Assembly: GCA_016700335.1 (NCBI GenBank)
Contig: CP065014.1
Location: 1,711,001 to 1,775,000 of the forward strand
Origin: Chlorobiota bacterium
GTDB lineage: Bacteria; Bacteroidota; Ignavibacteria; OLB7
Direction: 5' to 3'
Length of the DNA stretch: 64,000 bases
Both the position numbers and the translations under genes were made by a program. Below the pieces are notes generated by a model. It made no database searches, was not told the origin of the DNA, and saw nothing but the letters and a program-made list of their open reading frames with translations. Shown here piece by piece: positions 1-9,034 of the stretch (positions are counted from its first letter, which is position 1; each line of letters starts with the position of its first letter).

Positions 1-362
1 GCAATTACATTTGTTAAATTTACTTTTTCTCCGTTATAACCATCATGAATAAAATTTTGTTCTTTAACATTTGTTGAAAGGGGTTTTAGGAAATCTAGTA
101 TAAACTTTAATCCTTTTTTGGAACCTGTTGAATTTGGGTTTCTAGGTCCAATTTTACAGAAATCATTACAAATATCCCATGCATTTTTACCTATAAAGCT
201 AGGTAATCCAGACTTATCTATCTGTTCATTTTTTAAAGTTAAATTAGAGGATGTTGAGTCAGTTTTTTTATCAGTTTGATTATTTCCAACTTCATGACAT
301 GCATTTAATAAAACAATTAATAATAAAACTACAACTTTAAAAATTTTCTGTTTGTTTGTCAT
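1..362 (-). CDS. M28-family peptidase / glutaminyl cyclase-like lipoprotein (C-terminus beyond window)
   Basis: The frame is open from an ATG at 362 down to base 1, so only about 120 N-terminal residues are present. It begins with a lipoprotein signal: a hydrophobic stretch ends in LLNAC with the lipidated cysteine at residue 22, followed by a polar linker. The remaining part reads as the start of the M28 zinc peptidase / glutaminyl-peptide cyclotransferase fold: an FCKIGPRNPNSTGSKKG segment, then a helix, then KEQNFIHDGYNG and NLTNVIA. This matches the family pattern 'v.iGPRnpgS.G ... v..q.F ... NiiA'. The metal ligands lie beyond the window, so peptidase and cyclase cannot be told apart. 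It is divergent from ftsK, with 167 bases between. Confidence 0.7.
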   Translation of the reverse strand, partial: MTNKQKIFKVVVLLLIVLLNACHEVGNNQTDKKTDSTSSNLTLKNEQIDKSGLPSFIGKNAWDICNDFCKIGPRNPNSTGSKKGLKFILDFLKPLSTNVKEQNFIHDGYNGEKVNLTNVI

Positions 363-529
363 TGAAATTTTAATTACATTAACTTTGAATAATATTTACA
401 AGAGAAAACTTGGAATTAAGTTTCTAAAATAAATAAATTTAAATATTTGTATATTAAATAATAAAATAATCAACAAAATTTTATTGTTTAATTTTAATTG
501 AATACTTAAAAAAAACTAATTTTTAATTC

Positions 530-3049
530 ATGGCTAGATATAATAAAAATAAAGAAAGAATAATTGAGAAAAATTCTGATGATAGATTCAGACAAGTTGC
601 TTCTGTTTGTCTTTTTTTATTTTCAATATTACTTTTTCTTTCATTAATAAGTTATACAACTAAAGATCAATCTAATATTCAAGTTACATTTAAAGAATTA
701 TTAGGGTTGATTAAAAACGAACCATTAGTATCAGCAAAAGCAGATACAACACATAATTGGCTCGGTTTACTTGGTGCAATATTTTCAAATGCAATTATTA
801 ACTTAACAATAGGTTACAGTTCAATTATTATTCCTATAATTCTAATATATTGGAGTATAGCATTGTTTAAAGGTAATGATTATCAACGAGTTTGGAGAAT
901 GACGTTATTTGCATTCCTTTCAGCAACACTATTAGCAACATTATTTGGTTCTTTTCAATTTATTAGCTGGCTACCTAAACCAACATGGGAATGGTCAGGT
1001 GCAATTGGATCTTTTATTGCATCAATGCTTTCTGCTCTGTTAGGGTCAGTTGGTGCTTTACTTTGTTTAGCAGCTATAACTATAATTGTTTTAATATATG
1101 CTGTGAATTTTAATATTTCGCATGCATTAACTGTAACTAGAAATGTTGCTCATAATATTTCTGAAAAAGCAAAATCTACTAGTACAAACCTAAAATCTAA
1201 AATCTCTGAAGGGCACGAACCTTTCAAAAATGAATCGAATATTAAAACTAATGAAGTCATTAAGTTATCTAAAGTAGAAGACCCAGCAATTATGTTAAGG
1301 AAAATTAAAAATGAAAACTCTAAAAATAATAATTTATTTAATGATGATAATTTTATTTTCCATGAACCAACTATTGAAAGACCTGCAAATAATAAAACTT
1401 TAGATAATCAAAAATCAAATGTAATAGATAATGAAACTAATATAAAAGATAGATTTACTAACCATGAAGAGTTTCAGAGAATGAATGCATTAAAAATTAA
1501 TTCAGAAAAAAATAGTTTAGACTTAGAGCTTGATTCAGAAGATGATTTCTTAGATGTAAACGATGAAGTTATTGATTATACACCTCCTTCAATAGATTTG
1601 TTAACTGCTCAAAAAGAATTAGCATTAATTGAAGATGATGAATTGAAAATCAATGCAAGATTACTTCAAGAAAAACTTGAGACTTTTAGAATAAAAATTG
1701 AAAACATTAAAATTATACCTGGTCCTGTTGTTACATTGTATGAGTTTGTTCCAGCAGCTGGAATTAAAATTTCTCAAATTGAATCTTTACAAGATGACAT
1801 TGCATTAGCATTGAAAGCCCGTGGTATTAGGTTGATAGCTCCAATGCCTGGCAAAGGTACTGTTGGTATTGAAATCCCAAATCATGTAAGGGAGACTGTA
1901 AGAATAAGATCAGTAATTAATACTGAAAGATTTAGATCAATAGATATGCAACTTCCTTTGGCATTTGGAAAAAATACAACAGGTGAGGTTGTGGTTGATG
2001 ATTTAGCAAAAATGCCACATCTTTTAATTGCTGGAGCAACAGGATCTGGTAAGTCTGTTGGCGTTAATAACATGGTTGCATCATTATTATATAGAATGCA
2101 TCCAAGTGATTTAAAATTTGTAATAATTGACCCAAAGAAAGTTGAGTTAACTCAATATAGAGCATTAGCAAATCATTTTCTTGCACACTGCCCCGACGTT
2201 GATGAAGATATAATTACAACTCCTGGGAATGCAGTTTTGGTTTTAAAATCTTTGGTAATGGAAATGGAACGCAGGTATACAATTTTAGGGGATGCAGGAC
2301 AAAGAAATATTGCAGATTATAATAGAAAATTAGAACAAGGATTACTAAAAAACAAATTAGGTAAAGTCTTTAAAAAACTTCCTTACATAGTTTTAATTAT
2401 TGATGAGTTCGCAGATTTGATGATAACAGCTAAAAAAGAAGTTGAAGAACCTATTGTTAGGTTGGCTCAGATGTCCCGAGCTATTGGTATTCATTTATTA
2501 GTTGCAACTCAAAGACCATCAGTGGATGTTATAACTGGAATTATCAAGGCAAATTTCCCTGCAAGAATTGCTTATCAAGTAGCATCAAGAATTGATTCTA
2601 GAACTATACTTGATACTGGAGGAGCAGAACAATTAATCGGAAATGGTGATATGCTTTATCTTTCAAATTCTCATCCTAAACCAATTAGAATGCAAAATGC
2701 ATATATTTCTACTGAGGAAATTGAAGATATTTGCAATGCTATTGGAGCACAGAAAGGTTATTCAAGACCTTATTTTCTGCCAAGTATAATTGAAAAAGAA
2801 GAACAAATTAGGCTTGGTGAAATTGGAGATAAAGATTCTTTGTTTGATGAAGCAGCAAGGCTAGTTGTTTCTCATCAGCAGGCATCTACTTCATTCCTAC
2901 AACGTAAAATGAAACTTGGATATGGTCGGGCTGCAAAAATTATGGATCAATTGCAAAGTACTGGTATTGTAGGACCAATTGTAGGTAGTGGTGCTAAGGG
3001 CAGAGCTGTACTTTTAGAAAGTGAATCTGAACTCGAAGCATATCTTTAA
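530..3049 (+). CDS. ftsK: DNA translocase FtsK/SpoIIIE
   Basis: The 839-residue protein has the full FtsK layout. Four predicted membrane segments (about residues 24-43, 80-110, 122-142, 158-193) anchor it at the septum. A polar, Asn/Lys/Asp-rich linker follows (about 200-345). The motor domain has an alpha part with IIPGPVVTLYEF and PMPGKGTVGIEIPN, Walker A AGATGSGKSVG near residue 500 and Walker B YIVLIIDEFADLM near 620. The C-terminal winged-helix gamma domain (SFLQRKMKLGYGRAAKIMDQ, about 785-805) recognises orienting DNA motifs in the family. The protein moves chromosome ends through the closing septum. The linker is much shorter than in E. coli FtsK. pdxA follows after 17 bases and may be co-transcribed. 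Confidence 0.97.
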   Translation: MARYNKNKERIIEKNSDDRFRQVASVCLFLFSILLFLSLISYTTKDQSNIQVTFKELLGLIKNEPLVSAKADTTHNWLGLLGAIFSNAIINLTIGYSSIIIPIILIYWSIALFKGNDYQRVWRMTLFAFLSATLLATLFGSFQFISWLPKPTWEWSGAIGSFIASMLSALLGSVGALLCLAAITIIVLIYAVNFNISHALTVTRNVAHNISEKAKSTSTNLKSKISEGHEPFKNESNIKTNEVIKLSKVEDPAIMLRKIKNENSKNNNLFNDDNFIFHEPTIERPANNKTLDNQKSNVIDNETNIKDRFTNHEEFQRMNALKINSEKNSLDLELDSEDDFLDVNDEVIDYTPPSIDLLTAQKELALIEDDELKINARLLQEKLETFRIKIENIKIIPGPVVTLYEFVPAAGIKISQIESLQDDIALALKARGIRLIAPMPGKGTVGIEIPNHVRETVRIRSVINTERFRSIDMQLPLAFGKNTTGEVVVDDLAKMPHLLIAGATGSGKSVGVNNMVASLLYRMHPSDLKFVIIDPKKVELTQYRALANHFLAHCPDVDEDIITTPGNAVLVLKSLVMEMERRYTILGDAGQRNIADYNRKLEQGLLKNKLGKVFKKLPYIVLIIDEFADLMITAKKEVEEPIVRLAQMSRAIGIHLLVATQRPSVDVITGIIKANFPARIAYQVASRIDSRTILDTGGAEQLIGNGDMLYLSNSHPKPIRMQNAYISTEEIEDICNAIGAQKGYSRPYFLPSIIEKEEQIRLGEIGDKDSLFDEAARLVVSHQQASTSFLQRKMKLGYGRAAKIMDQLQSTGIVGPIVGSGAKGRAVLLESESELEAYL

Positions 3050-3066
3050 TTATTAAAAATATATTT

Positions 3067-4098
3067 ATGAAAATTGGTTTTACAATTGGAGATATTAATG
3101 GTATTGGAGTAGAAGTTTTAGTTAAAACTTTACTTGGAATTGATGATGTGAATTTGTTTACCCCAGTAATATATTCTAATATAAATTTGTTAAGAGAATA
3201 TTTATACAAAATAAATTTTACTCAAGCTAAAATAGTTGGAGATATATTACAAGTTGGTAATTTTAAAAGTGAAATTAAAAATGTAAATTCAGATTCATCA
3301 ACTATAAATTTTGGAGAAGTATCTTCTGGAAGTGGCCGTCATGCTGGAGATTCTATAAAAAGTGCAACTATTGATTGTTTAAATAATATTATTGATTCAA
3401 TTGTTACTCTCCCAATATCTAAGGAAGCATTGAATTATGGTGGATATAATTTTCAAGGTCATACTGAAATGATTTCACATTACACAGATGGTTCTCCACT
3501 TATGATTTTAATGGTTGATAAAGTTATTAATAACAGTTTAAAAAGAATGAAGGTTGCTTTAGTAACAAGTCATATTCCTTTATTAAATGTAAGTGTAGAA
3601 ATTAATAAAAATATTGAAAATAAAATTAGAATTTTATATTATTCATTGATTCAAGATTTTGGAATTGATTCACCAAGAATTTCTGTATTAGGTTTAAATC
3701 CTCATTCAGGTGAAAATGGAAGTTTTGGAAATGAAGAATTACAAATAATTAACCCAATAATTGACAGACTAAAATCTGAAGGAAAATTGATAAGTGGACC
3801 ATTTCCAGCTGATGGATTTTTTGCTAGATACAACCCTTTAAATCAAGATGCAATTTTAGCTATGTACCATGATCAAGGTTTAATACCTTTAAAAATGTAT
3901 AGTGGTCATACTGGGGTTAATTTTACAGCAGGCTTATCAATTATAAGAACATCACCTGATCATGGAACCGCATTTAATATTGCGGGAGAAAATTTGGCAG
4001 ACCCTCAAAGTACTATAGAATCAGTATTAAGCAATATTAAAATTGTAAAAAACAGAAAATTATTTTCTGAAATAAATTATAAACAAAATAGTTTGTAA
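3067..4098 (+). CDS. pdxA: 4-hydroxythreonine-4-phosphate dehydrogenase PdxA
   Basis: PdxA oxidises 4-phosphohydroxy-L-threonine with NAD in the DXP-dependent pyridoxal phosphate pathway. At 343 residues the length is normal. Family landmarks are the N-terminal GFTIGDINGIGVEV, the substrate/metal region FQGHTEMI, GLNPHSGENG, PFPADGFFAR and MYHDQGLIPLK, which carry the three histidines that bind the divalent metal. The C-terminus HGTAFNIAGENLADPQS is also typical. Its last 22 bases overlap the 3' end of the convergent coaX. No other vitamin B6 gene is in the window. The start is an ATG 17 bases after ftsK. Confidence 0.95.
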   Translation: MKIGFTIGDINGIGVEVLVKTLLGIDDVNLFTPVIYSNINLLREYLYKINFTQAKIVGDILQVGNFKSEIKNVNSDSSTINFGEVSSGSGRHAGDSIKSATIDCLNNIIDSIVTLPISKEALNYGGYNFQGHTEMISHYTDGSPLMILMVDKVINNSLKRMKVALVTSHIPLLNVSVEINKNIENKIRILYYSLIQDFGIDSPRISVLGLNPHSGENGSFGNEELQIINPIIDRLKSEGKLISGPFPADGFFARYNPLNQDAILAMYHDQGLIPLKMYSGHTGVNFTAGLSIIRTSPDHGTAFNIAGENLADPQSTIESVLSNIKIVKNRKLFSEINYKQNSL

Positions 4099-4808
4099 TA
4101 CCTTTCCATTCCTTTGAAAATCAAATCTTCTATAATTATTGATTTTGAATTTAAGTTATTTGATAGATACAAAGCATTGCCACCAGTTATTATGATTTGT
4201 TGTTTAATAGAGTTAAAATACAACAATTCAATTTCATTAATAATACCAGAAATTGCATAAAATAGTGCTTTTGAGGTTCCATTTGCAATTGAATCTGTAG
4301 TATTTTTAGCAGGAATTTTTGGAATTAAATCAAAATCAGAAGTTGGAAGATTAGGAATTGTTTTGTTTAGAGAATTAAACATTACTTTAAAACCAGGTAA
4401 AATTGCACCCCAAATTGGAGAATTGTTTTTGATAGAATCAATAGTAATTGCAGTACCACAAGAAACGACAATTGAGTCATTTTCTAAACCATAAAGATTT
4501 AATATTCTATCTAATCCAATTGATTCTGGAGGTGAATATGTGTCAGAAATAAATGTGAATAATTTATTAATTTCAATGATCTCTAAATTAGATTTTTCAA
4601 AATCAACATTTGAATAATTTGCAACATTTTGGGAAGTAATTGCAATTAATATTTTTTTGTCAACAATTAAATTTGATATCTCGTCAGGGCTGTTTGTTCT
4701 TAAAATATTAAATGTATTATCATCAGATTTTACAGCTAATTTGTAAGTAGAATTACCAATTTCTAAATAATGTAATTTGTCATTATAAATATTATTGTTT
4801 ATAAACAT
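4077..4808 (-). CDS. coaX: Type III pantothenate kinase (divergent active site)
   Basis: CoaX phosphorylates pantothenate in coenzyme A synthesis. The fold is recognisable: phosphate-binding YLEIGNSTYKLAV near the N-terminus, IVVSCGTAITID in the middle, GAILPGFKVMFNSL and a Thr-rich NTTDSIANGTSKALFYA segment, then IIITGGNALYL. Two acidic residues usual in the family differ. The Asp of D-x-G-N-T is Glu here, and the Asp expected before x-G-T-A is Ser. I chose the ATG at 4808 (one at 4811 is equally possible), because a longer version would run 59 bases into the upstream gene; this start overlaps it by 17 bases. The 3' end overlaps pdxA. Identity is good; catalytic competence is uncertain. Confidence 0.82.
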   Translation of the reverse strand: MFINNNIYNDKLHYLEIGNSTYKLAVKSDDNTFNILRTNSPDEISNLIVDKKILIAITSQNVANYSNVDFEKSNLEIIEINKLFTFISDTYSPPESIGLDRILNLYGLENDSIVVSCGTAITIDSIKNNSPIWGAILPGFKVMFNSLNKTIPNLPTSDFDLIPKIPAKNTTDSIANGTSKALFYAISGIINEIELLYFNSIKQQIIITGGNALYLSNNLNSKSIIIEDLIFKGMERYYKLFCL

Positions 4809-5355
4809 CATCGTATCCTTCATTCTGATATAGATGAGTAATATCACCATTCTGTAGCATTTCTACTTCAACATACCTTTCTTTAAAAGCATCAATAGCT
4901 TTTGCAATAGCACCAATTACCCCAACTGTTTGAGTTACATTTTTTTTATTTTTTTTACTCATGTACTGTTGTACACCAACCACAGCAGTTGCAATATTAG
5001 AAGCTTTAGAAACAGCATAACTTACATCTTCAGATGCTCTTTCAATATTTAATGAAACATTTTTTGCTCTTTGAGTAATTACTTCAACAGAATCTAATTG
5101 TTGATTTACTTTCACCATTGAAATGTTGAGGTTCTCAATTGTAGGTATTAAATTTTGCATTAAAACATCTAGATTATCTAAAGTTTCCTTTGCTTCAACT
5201 CTTACAATTTTTATCTCTTCAACTAATTGTTCCATTGTATTAGATGATTTATCAACTAATATTTTAGCAGATGAAAAGAATCTAATTAGATAAAAAAATA
5301 GGGCTGCAAGACAAATCAATGCTAAACAACCACAAACATAAAGTATTGTTTCCAT
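4792..5355 (-). CDS. DUF948-like membrane-anchored coiled-coil protein
   Basis: This 187-residue protein has one N-terminal transmembrane helix (about residues 4-27) and then a long amphipathic, coiled-coil-forming region with repeated Val/Leu/Ile heptads (about 30-125). A short basic stretch (MSKKNKKN) and a C-terminal polar segment follow. This matches the DUF948 family, often found beside YtxH-type proteins in Gram-positive and FCB genomes; no biochemical role is established. The YtxH-like gene lies just upstream, separated by a terminator hairpin. coaX overlaps its 3' end by 17 bases, suggesting translational coupling. Confidence 0.7.
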   Translation of the reverse strand: METILYVCGCLALICLAALFFYLIRFFSSAKILVDKSSNTMEQLVEEIKIVRVEAKETLDNLDVLMQNLIPTIENLNISMVKVNQQLDSVEVITQRAKNVSLNIERASEDVSYAVSKASNIATAVVGVQQYMSKKNKKNVTQTVGVIGAIAKAIDAFKERYVEVEMLQNGDITHLYQNEGYDDVYKQ

Positions 5356-5370
5356 ATTAATATTTTATTA

Positions 5371-5408
5371 AAAAAAATGCCGGATTCAATTTTCAAATGA
5401 ATCCGGCA
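5371..5408 (-). terminator. Intrinsic terminator after the ytxH-like gene
   Basis: A perfect 11-base inverted repeat, TGCCGGATTCA (5378-5388) and its complement (5398-5408), encloses a 9-base loop. Read leftward it is followed directly by a run of T. It sits 16 bases after the stop of the YtxH-like gene and before the DUF948-like gene, so it probably reduces read-through into DUF948-coaX. Confidence 0.88.
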
Positions 5409-5423
5409 CAAATATAAAGTAAA

Positions 5424-5852
5424 TTAAACAGATTGTTTTGAATTTCCAAATTCAGATCTAAAAGTATCTACTCCTGCTTTAGCTGCTTCTGAAATTTTGC
5501 TTAAAGATTCTTTCAACTGTCCACCTTGAGTAGAAGCTTTTGATTTTGCTTCAGTTACAATTTTTTCCGCATCTGAAAGAATTGTTGATGCTTTACTTTT
5601 AGCATCTTCAACTATTTTATCAGCTCTAACTCTGCCATCAGTAACGATTTGTTGAGCACTATCCAATGCAGTTGAAATTGCAACTCCTGCTTTATCAATA
5701 TATTCACCGCTTCGTTCTTGTAGATCAGCACGAAGCTCCTTTCCTGTTTTTGGTGCGAACAATAATGCAAGTGCCGCTCCTACAGTTCCACCTGCCAAAA
5801 GACCTAATAGTAGTCCTTTGCTTAAACTTGTTGATTCATCAATTTGTGACAT
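5424..5852 (-). CDS. YtxH-domain envelope protein
   Basis: The 142-residue protein starts with a short polar segment, then a Gly/Ala-rich membrane helix (GLLLGLLAGGTVGAALALLF, residues 13-32) followed at once by the APKTGKELR motif. That combination is diagnostic of YtxH (general stress protein) domains. The rest is an Ala/Lys/Glu-rich helical region (about 45-135) with repeated KASTxLSDAEKIVxEAKSKA-like units, likely forming a coiled coil. The family is linked to general stress in Bacillus, but its molecular role is unknown. It is divergent from the Fe-S oxidoreductase gene, with 179 bases between. Confidence 0.85.
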   Translation of the reverse strand: MSQIDESTSLSKGLLLGLLAGGTVGAALALLFAPKTGKELRADLQERSGEYIDKAGVAISTALDSAQQIVTDGRVRADKIVEDAKSKASTILSDAEKIVTEAKSKASTQGGQLKESLSKISEAAKAGVDTFRSEFGNSKQSV

Positions 5853-6031
5853 AGTTTTTTAATTTTTGTGTAGTTATAGTTAATTTATATTAAATCTTAT
5901 TTTTTTTATTAAACACATTCTAAAATTGAAAGTTTCATCATTAAATTATAAATTTATTATAAGAAATTAAATAAGTTACTTAAAATAAATTTTGTAATTT
6001 CACATCAATAAATTTCTACCTTTCTTTATAA

Positions 6032-8050
6032 ATGCTCAAACATATAATTTTTTGGATCTGCTTTATTACAGCTGTTGTTGCAATGTTGCAAAACGTCAAA
6101 AGACTTATAAGTTATCTACAATTAGGTCAAAATGAAAATCGTTTTAATAACATACTAACCAGAGTAAAAAATGTTCTAATTATTGCAATCGGGCAAACTA
6201 AACTACTAAGAGATAAAGTTGCGGGAGCTGTTCATGCAATGATTTTTTGGGGGTTTTTAGTTTTATTAATAGCTGTTATAGAATCGATTGTTGAAGGTTT
6301 AATCCCTCATGGCAACCTCAATTGGCTAGGTCCTATTTACTCAATGATCACAGTTTCACAAGACGTTTTTTGCATTGCTATTATTGTGGGAGTAATTTGG
6401 GCAGCTATTAGAAGACTTTCTGGTAACATTAAACGCCTTGTTGTTAGCCCTTCTGAACAACGAGACGCTATGATCATTCTCACGCTTATATTTGTAATCG
6501 TTACCTCTTTATTTTTAACAAATGCTTCAAGGCTTGGTGCTAATGAAGAATATTCATGGGCAATCAGACCTATTAGTGGATTATTACATCCATTATTTAC
6601 TAATGGAAATTTCTCAAAAATTGTTTTTGAAACTTCTTGGTGGTTACATATACTTGTTATCTTTGGGTTTATGAACTACCTACCTCATTCAAAACATTTA
6701 CATGTTATCACTTCAATTCCTAACGTGTATTTCAGTAATTTAGGAACGGTTAATAAATTAGAAAAAATAGATTTTGAACAAGTAGGATTAGAAAAATTTG
6801 GTAAGGGTGATATTGAAGATTTTACATGGAAACAATTGCTTGATGGAATGACCTGTACACATTGTGGAAGATGTAGTACAGTATGCCCAGCAAATTCAAC
6901 AGGAAAAATTCTAGACCCTAAGGAAATAATTATTGGTTTGAATAATCGAACAATGGATAAAGCTCCTCAAGTTCTTAGGAGTAAAGGTGTACAAGACATT
7001 CCTGGTGTTGATGATCCATCTATATTTGAAAAAGTACTTATAGGAGATTATATTTCAAATGAGGCATTATGGCAATGTACAACTTGCATGGCATGTGTAC
7101 AAGAATGCCCTGTAATGATTGAGCATGTTCCTGCAATAATTGATATGAGACGTTGGCAAGTTATGATGCAATCTGATTTCCCTGTTCAATTACAACCTGC
7201 TTTTCAGAATATTGAAAATAATTTTACCCCTTGGGCATTTTCTAATTCAGAAAGATCTGATTGGACACAAGGAACAAAAGTTAAATCAATGGAGTCAGCA
7301 ACTAAAAATGAAATTGAGAATTTAGATGTTTTATTTTGGGTTGGTTGTGCTGGAAGTTATGATGATAGATATAAAAAAGTGACTAAAGCTTTTGCTGAAA
7401 TAATGGATATTGCTGAAGTCAATTATAGAATTTTAGGTACTGAAGAAAAATGTACTGGAGATCCAGCAAGGCGAGCGGGAAATGAATATTTAGCAAGTTC
7501 AATGATTCAAATGAATGTTGAAACATTAAACAATTATAATGTAAAAAAAATTGTTACTTCTTGTCCCCATTGTTTTAACACACTTTTAAATGAGTATCCA
7601 GATTTTGGTGGTAAATATGAAGTTATTCATCATACTGCTTTTATAGAGGATCTTATAAAAGAAGGAAGAATAAAGGGTTTAAATGAAATGCAAGCTAAAG
7701 TAACTTTCCATGATAGTTGTTATTTAGGTAGATATAATAATACTTATGAACCTCCTAGGGCATTGATAAACAATATACCAGGTTTAGAAATTATTGAAAT
7801 GCCTAGAAATAAAGATAAAGGATTTTGTTGTGGAGCTGGTGGTGCTCAAATGTTTATGGAGGAAACGGAAGGAAAAAGAATTAACATTGAACGAACTGAA
7901 GAAGCTTTATCAACAGGTGCACAGGTAATAGCATCTGCCTGTCCATTTTGTATGACAATGATGAGTGATGGAGTTAAAACATTAGCAAATGATAGTGGTA
8001 TTTTAGTAAAAGATGTTGCTGAGTTAGTTTTAGAGGCAATTCATAAATAG
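6032..8050 (+). CDS. Membrane-anchored Hdr-like Fe-S oxidoreductase with CCG domains
   Basis: The 672-residue fusion begins with several membrane helices (about residues 1-240) resembling the cytochrome-b-like gamma subunit of respiratory nitrate reductase. A ferredoxin-like domain with two 4Fe-4S motifs follows: CTHCGRCSTVCPANSTGK near 275 and CTTCMACVQECP near 350. The C-terminus has two cysteine-rich CCG domains of the HdrB/D, GlpC and LutA type (CTGDPARR near 473 with CPHCFNT near 510; HDSCYLGRYN and FCCGAGGAQMF near 600 with ACPFCMTMM). Such proteins pass electrons between a soluble dehydrogenase or flavoprotein and the quinone pool. The electron donor is not visible here. It lies just upstream of sdhCDAB in the same direction, separated by 117 bases that contain a likely new promoter. 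Confidence 0.88.
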   Translation: MLKHIIFWICFITAVVAMLQNVKRLISYLQLGQNENRFNNILTRVKNVLIIAIGQTKLLRDKVAGAVHAMIFWGFLVLLIAVIESIVEGLIPHGNLNWLGPIYSMITVSQDVFCIAIIVGVIWAAIRRLSGNIKRLVVSPSEQRDAMIILTLIFVIVTSLFLTNASRLGANEEYSWAIRPISGLLHPLFTNGNFSKIVFETSWWLHILVIFGFMNYLPHSKHLHVITSIPNVYFSNLGTVNKLEKIDFEQVGLEKFGKGDIEDFTWKQLLDGMTCTHCGRCSTVCPANSTGKILDPKEIIIGLNNRTMDKAPQVLRSKGVQDIPGVDDPSIFEKVLIGDYISNEALWQCTTCMACVQECPVMIEHVPAIIDMRRWQVMMQSDFPVQLQPAFQNIENNFTPWAFSNSERSDWTQGTKVKSMESATKNEIENLDVLFWVGCAGSYDDRYKKVTKAFAEIMDIAEVNYRILGTEEKCTGDPARRAGNEYLASSMIQMNVETLNNYNVKKIVTSCPHCFNTLLNEYPDFGGKYEVIHHTAFIEDLIKEGRIKGLNEMQAKVTFHDSCYLGRYNNTYEPPRALINNIPGLEIIEMPRNKDKGFCCGAGGAQMFMEETEGKRINIERTEEALSTGAQVIASACPFCMTMMSDGVKTLANDSGILVKDVAELVLEAIHK

Positions 8051-8091
8051 TTGTTTGATAGAAAAAAATAATAATATTTAACTAAAAATGT

Positions 8092-8099
8092 TATTTTTG
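8092..8099 (+). promoter_or_regulatory. Putative -7 box (TAnnTTTG) for sdhCDAB
   Basis: TATTTTTG lies 68 bases before sdhC in the gap after the Hdr-like gene. It matches the Bacteroidetes-type -7 element. No clear -33 TTTG is seen at the usual distance. Confidence 0.4.
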
Positions 8100-8167
8100 A
8101 AGACTCAATTCTTTCTTTTACATCAGTAACTTTTTTAATAAGAATTTTTAATTTTCATATATAAAAA

Positions 8168-8563
8168 ATGGCTTACATTCAATCAGAAAAACCTGTTAGT
8201 AGATGGTCAAAAATTGTTTTAACTTATAAAAAAAATTCAGGTTCTTGGGCTTGGATTTTACATAGAGGTACTGGTATTGCTCTAACTATGTATTTGTTTC
8301 TTCATATTGTAGCATTAAGTTCAATTACAAAAGGTGAAGCTGCTTTTACCGAAGAAATGAAGTTGTTTCAAAAACCAATTTTTGTTGTAATAGAATTTCT
8401 TTTATTCATACCTGTTATATACCACTCTTTAAATGGATTTAGAATTGTATTAGTAGATCTAGGACAAGGTGCAAAAAACCATAAATCAATTCTTAAATTA
8501 GTATATATTATTGCAGGTATATTAATTCTATTCATGGCATATTTAATGCTATTTAGTCACTAA
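8168..8563 (+). CDS. sdhC: Succinate dehydrogenase cytochrome b subunit SdhC
   Basis: The 131-residue membrane subunit is the first gene of sdhCDAB. It has the family signature SWAWILHRGTGIALTMYLFLH (residues 25-45): a ubiquinone-site Ser/Arg-like region and a histidine in the first helix suited to haem b ligation. Three hydrophobic helices follow (about 32-52, 71-91, 107-128), with YHSLNGFRIVLVDLG in the second loop. It anchors SdhAB and passes electrons to quinone. The same operon encodes all four subunits, which supports the call despite low overall conservation. Confidence 0.9.
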   Translation: MAYIQSEKPVSRWSKIVLTYKKNSGSWAWILHRGTGIALTMYLFLHIVALSSITKGEAAFTEEMKLFQKPIFVVIEFLLFIPVIYHSLNGFRIVLVDLGQGAKNHKSILKLVYIIAGILILFMAYLMLFSH

Positions 8564-8594
8564 TTAAATTATTCTTTTCAATTAAATTTTATAA

Positions 8595-9002
8595 ATGGAA
8601 AACAGAAAAAGGTCTTTTCAATATTCTGGTCGTGGAGGTAGTGGGGCTTTTGCTTGGATAATGCAACGTCTAAGCGGTTTAGCATTGATTGTACTTACAT
8701 TAGGACATTTCTTTATGGTCCATTCATCAGCTGATGCAGGGCACACTTGGAAGGCTGTTAGTGAAAGGTTAACTAATCCAGCTTTTATAGGATTATATAC
8801 TGCTTTCTTAATTCTTGCAATGTATCACGGAGTTCAAGGAATGTGGAATATTATAAGAGATTTCAAATTAAAACCTATGATAACCATGACACTTTTTGGA
8901 TTGTTTATAGTAATTTCATTAGTTTTTTTAGGAATCGGATTAAATACTCTTTTCACTTTTGATCCTAATGCAGGAGTTCAAACAGTAACTGCAATTAGAT
9001 AA
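8595..9002 (+). CDS. sdhD: Succinate dehydrogenase membrane anchor subunit SdhD
   Basis: The 135-residue second anchor subunit has three membrane helices (about residues 18-42, 62-83, 97-120). AFAWIMQRLSGLALIVLTLGHF carries the Ser/Arg and His positions expected at the quinone/haem site, and YHGVQGMWNIIRDF resembles the second-helix signature of SdhD. It starts 31 bases after sdhC and ends 32 bases before sdhA. With SdhC it forms the two-subunit anchor, likely holding haem b between them. Confidence 0.88.
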   Translation: MENRKRSFQYSGRGGSGAFAWIMQRLSGLALIVLTLGHFFMVHSSADAGHTWKAVSERLTNPAFIGLYTAFLILAMYHGVQGMWNIIRDFKLKPMITMTLFGLFIVISLVFLGIGLNTLFTFDPNAGVQTVTAIR

Positions 9003-9034
9003 TTTTAAAATTCATAAATTAGTAAAAAATTTAT

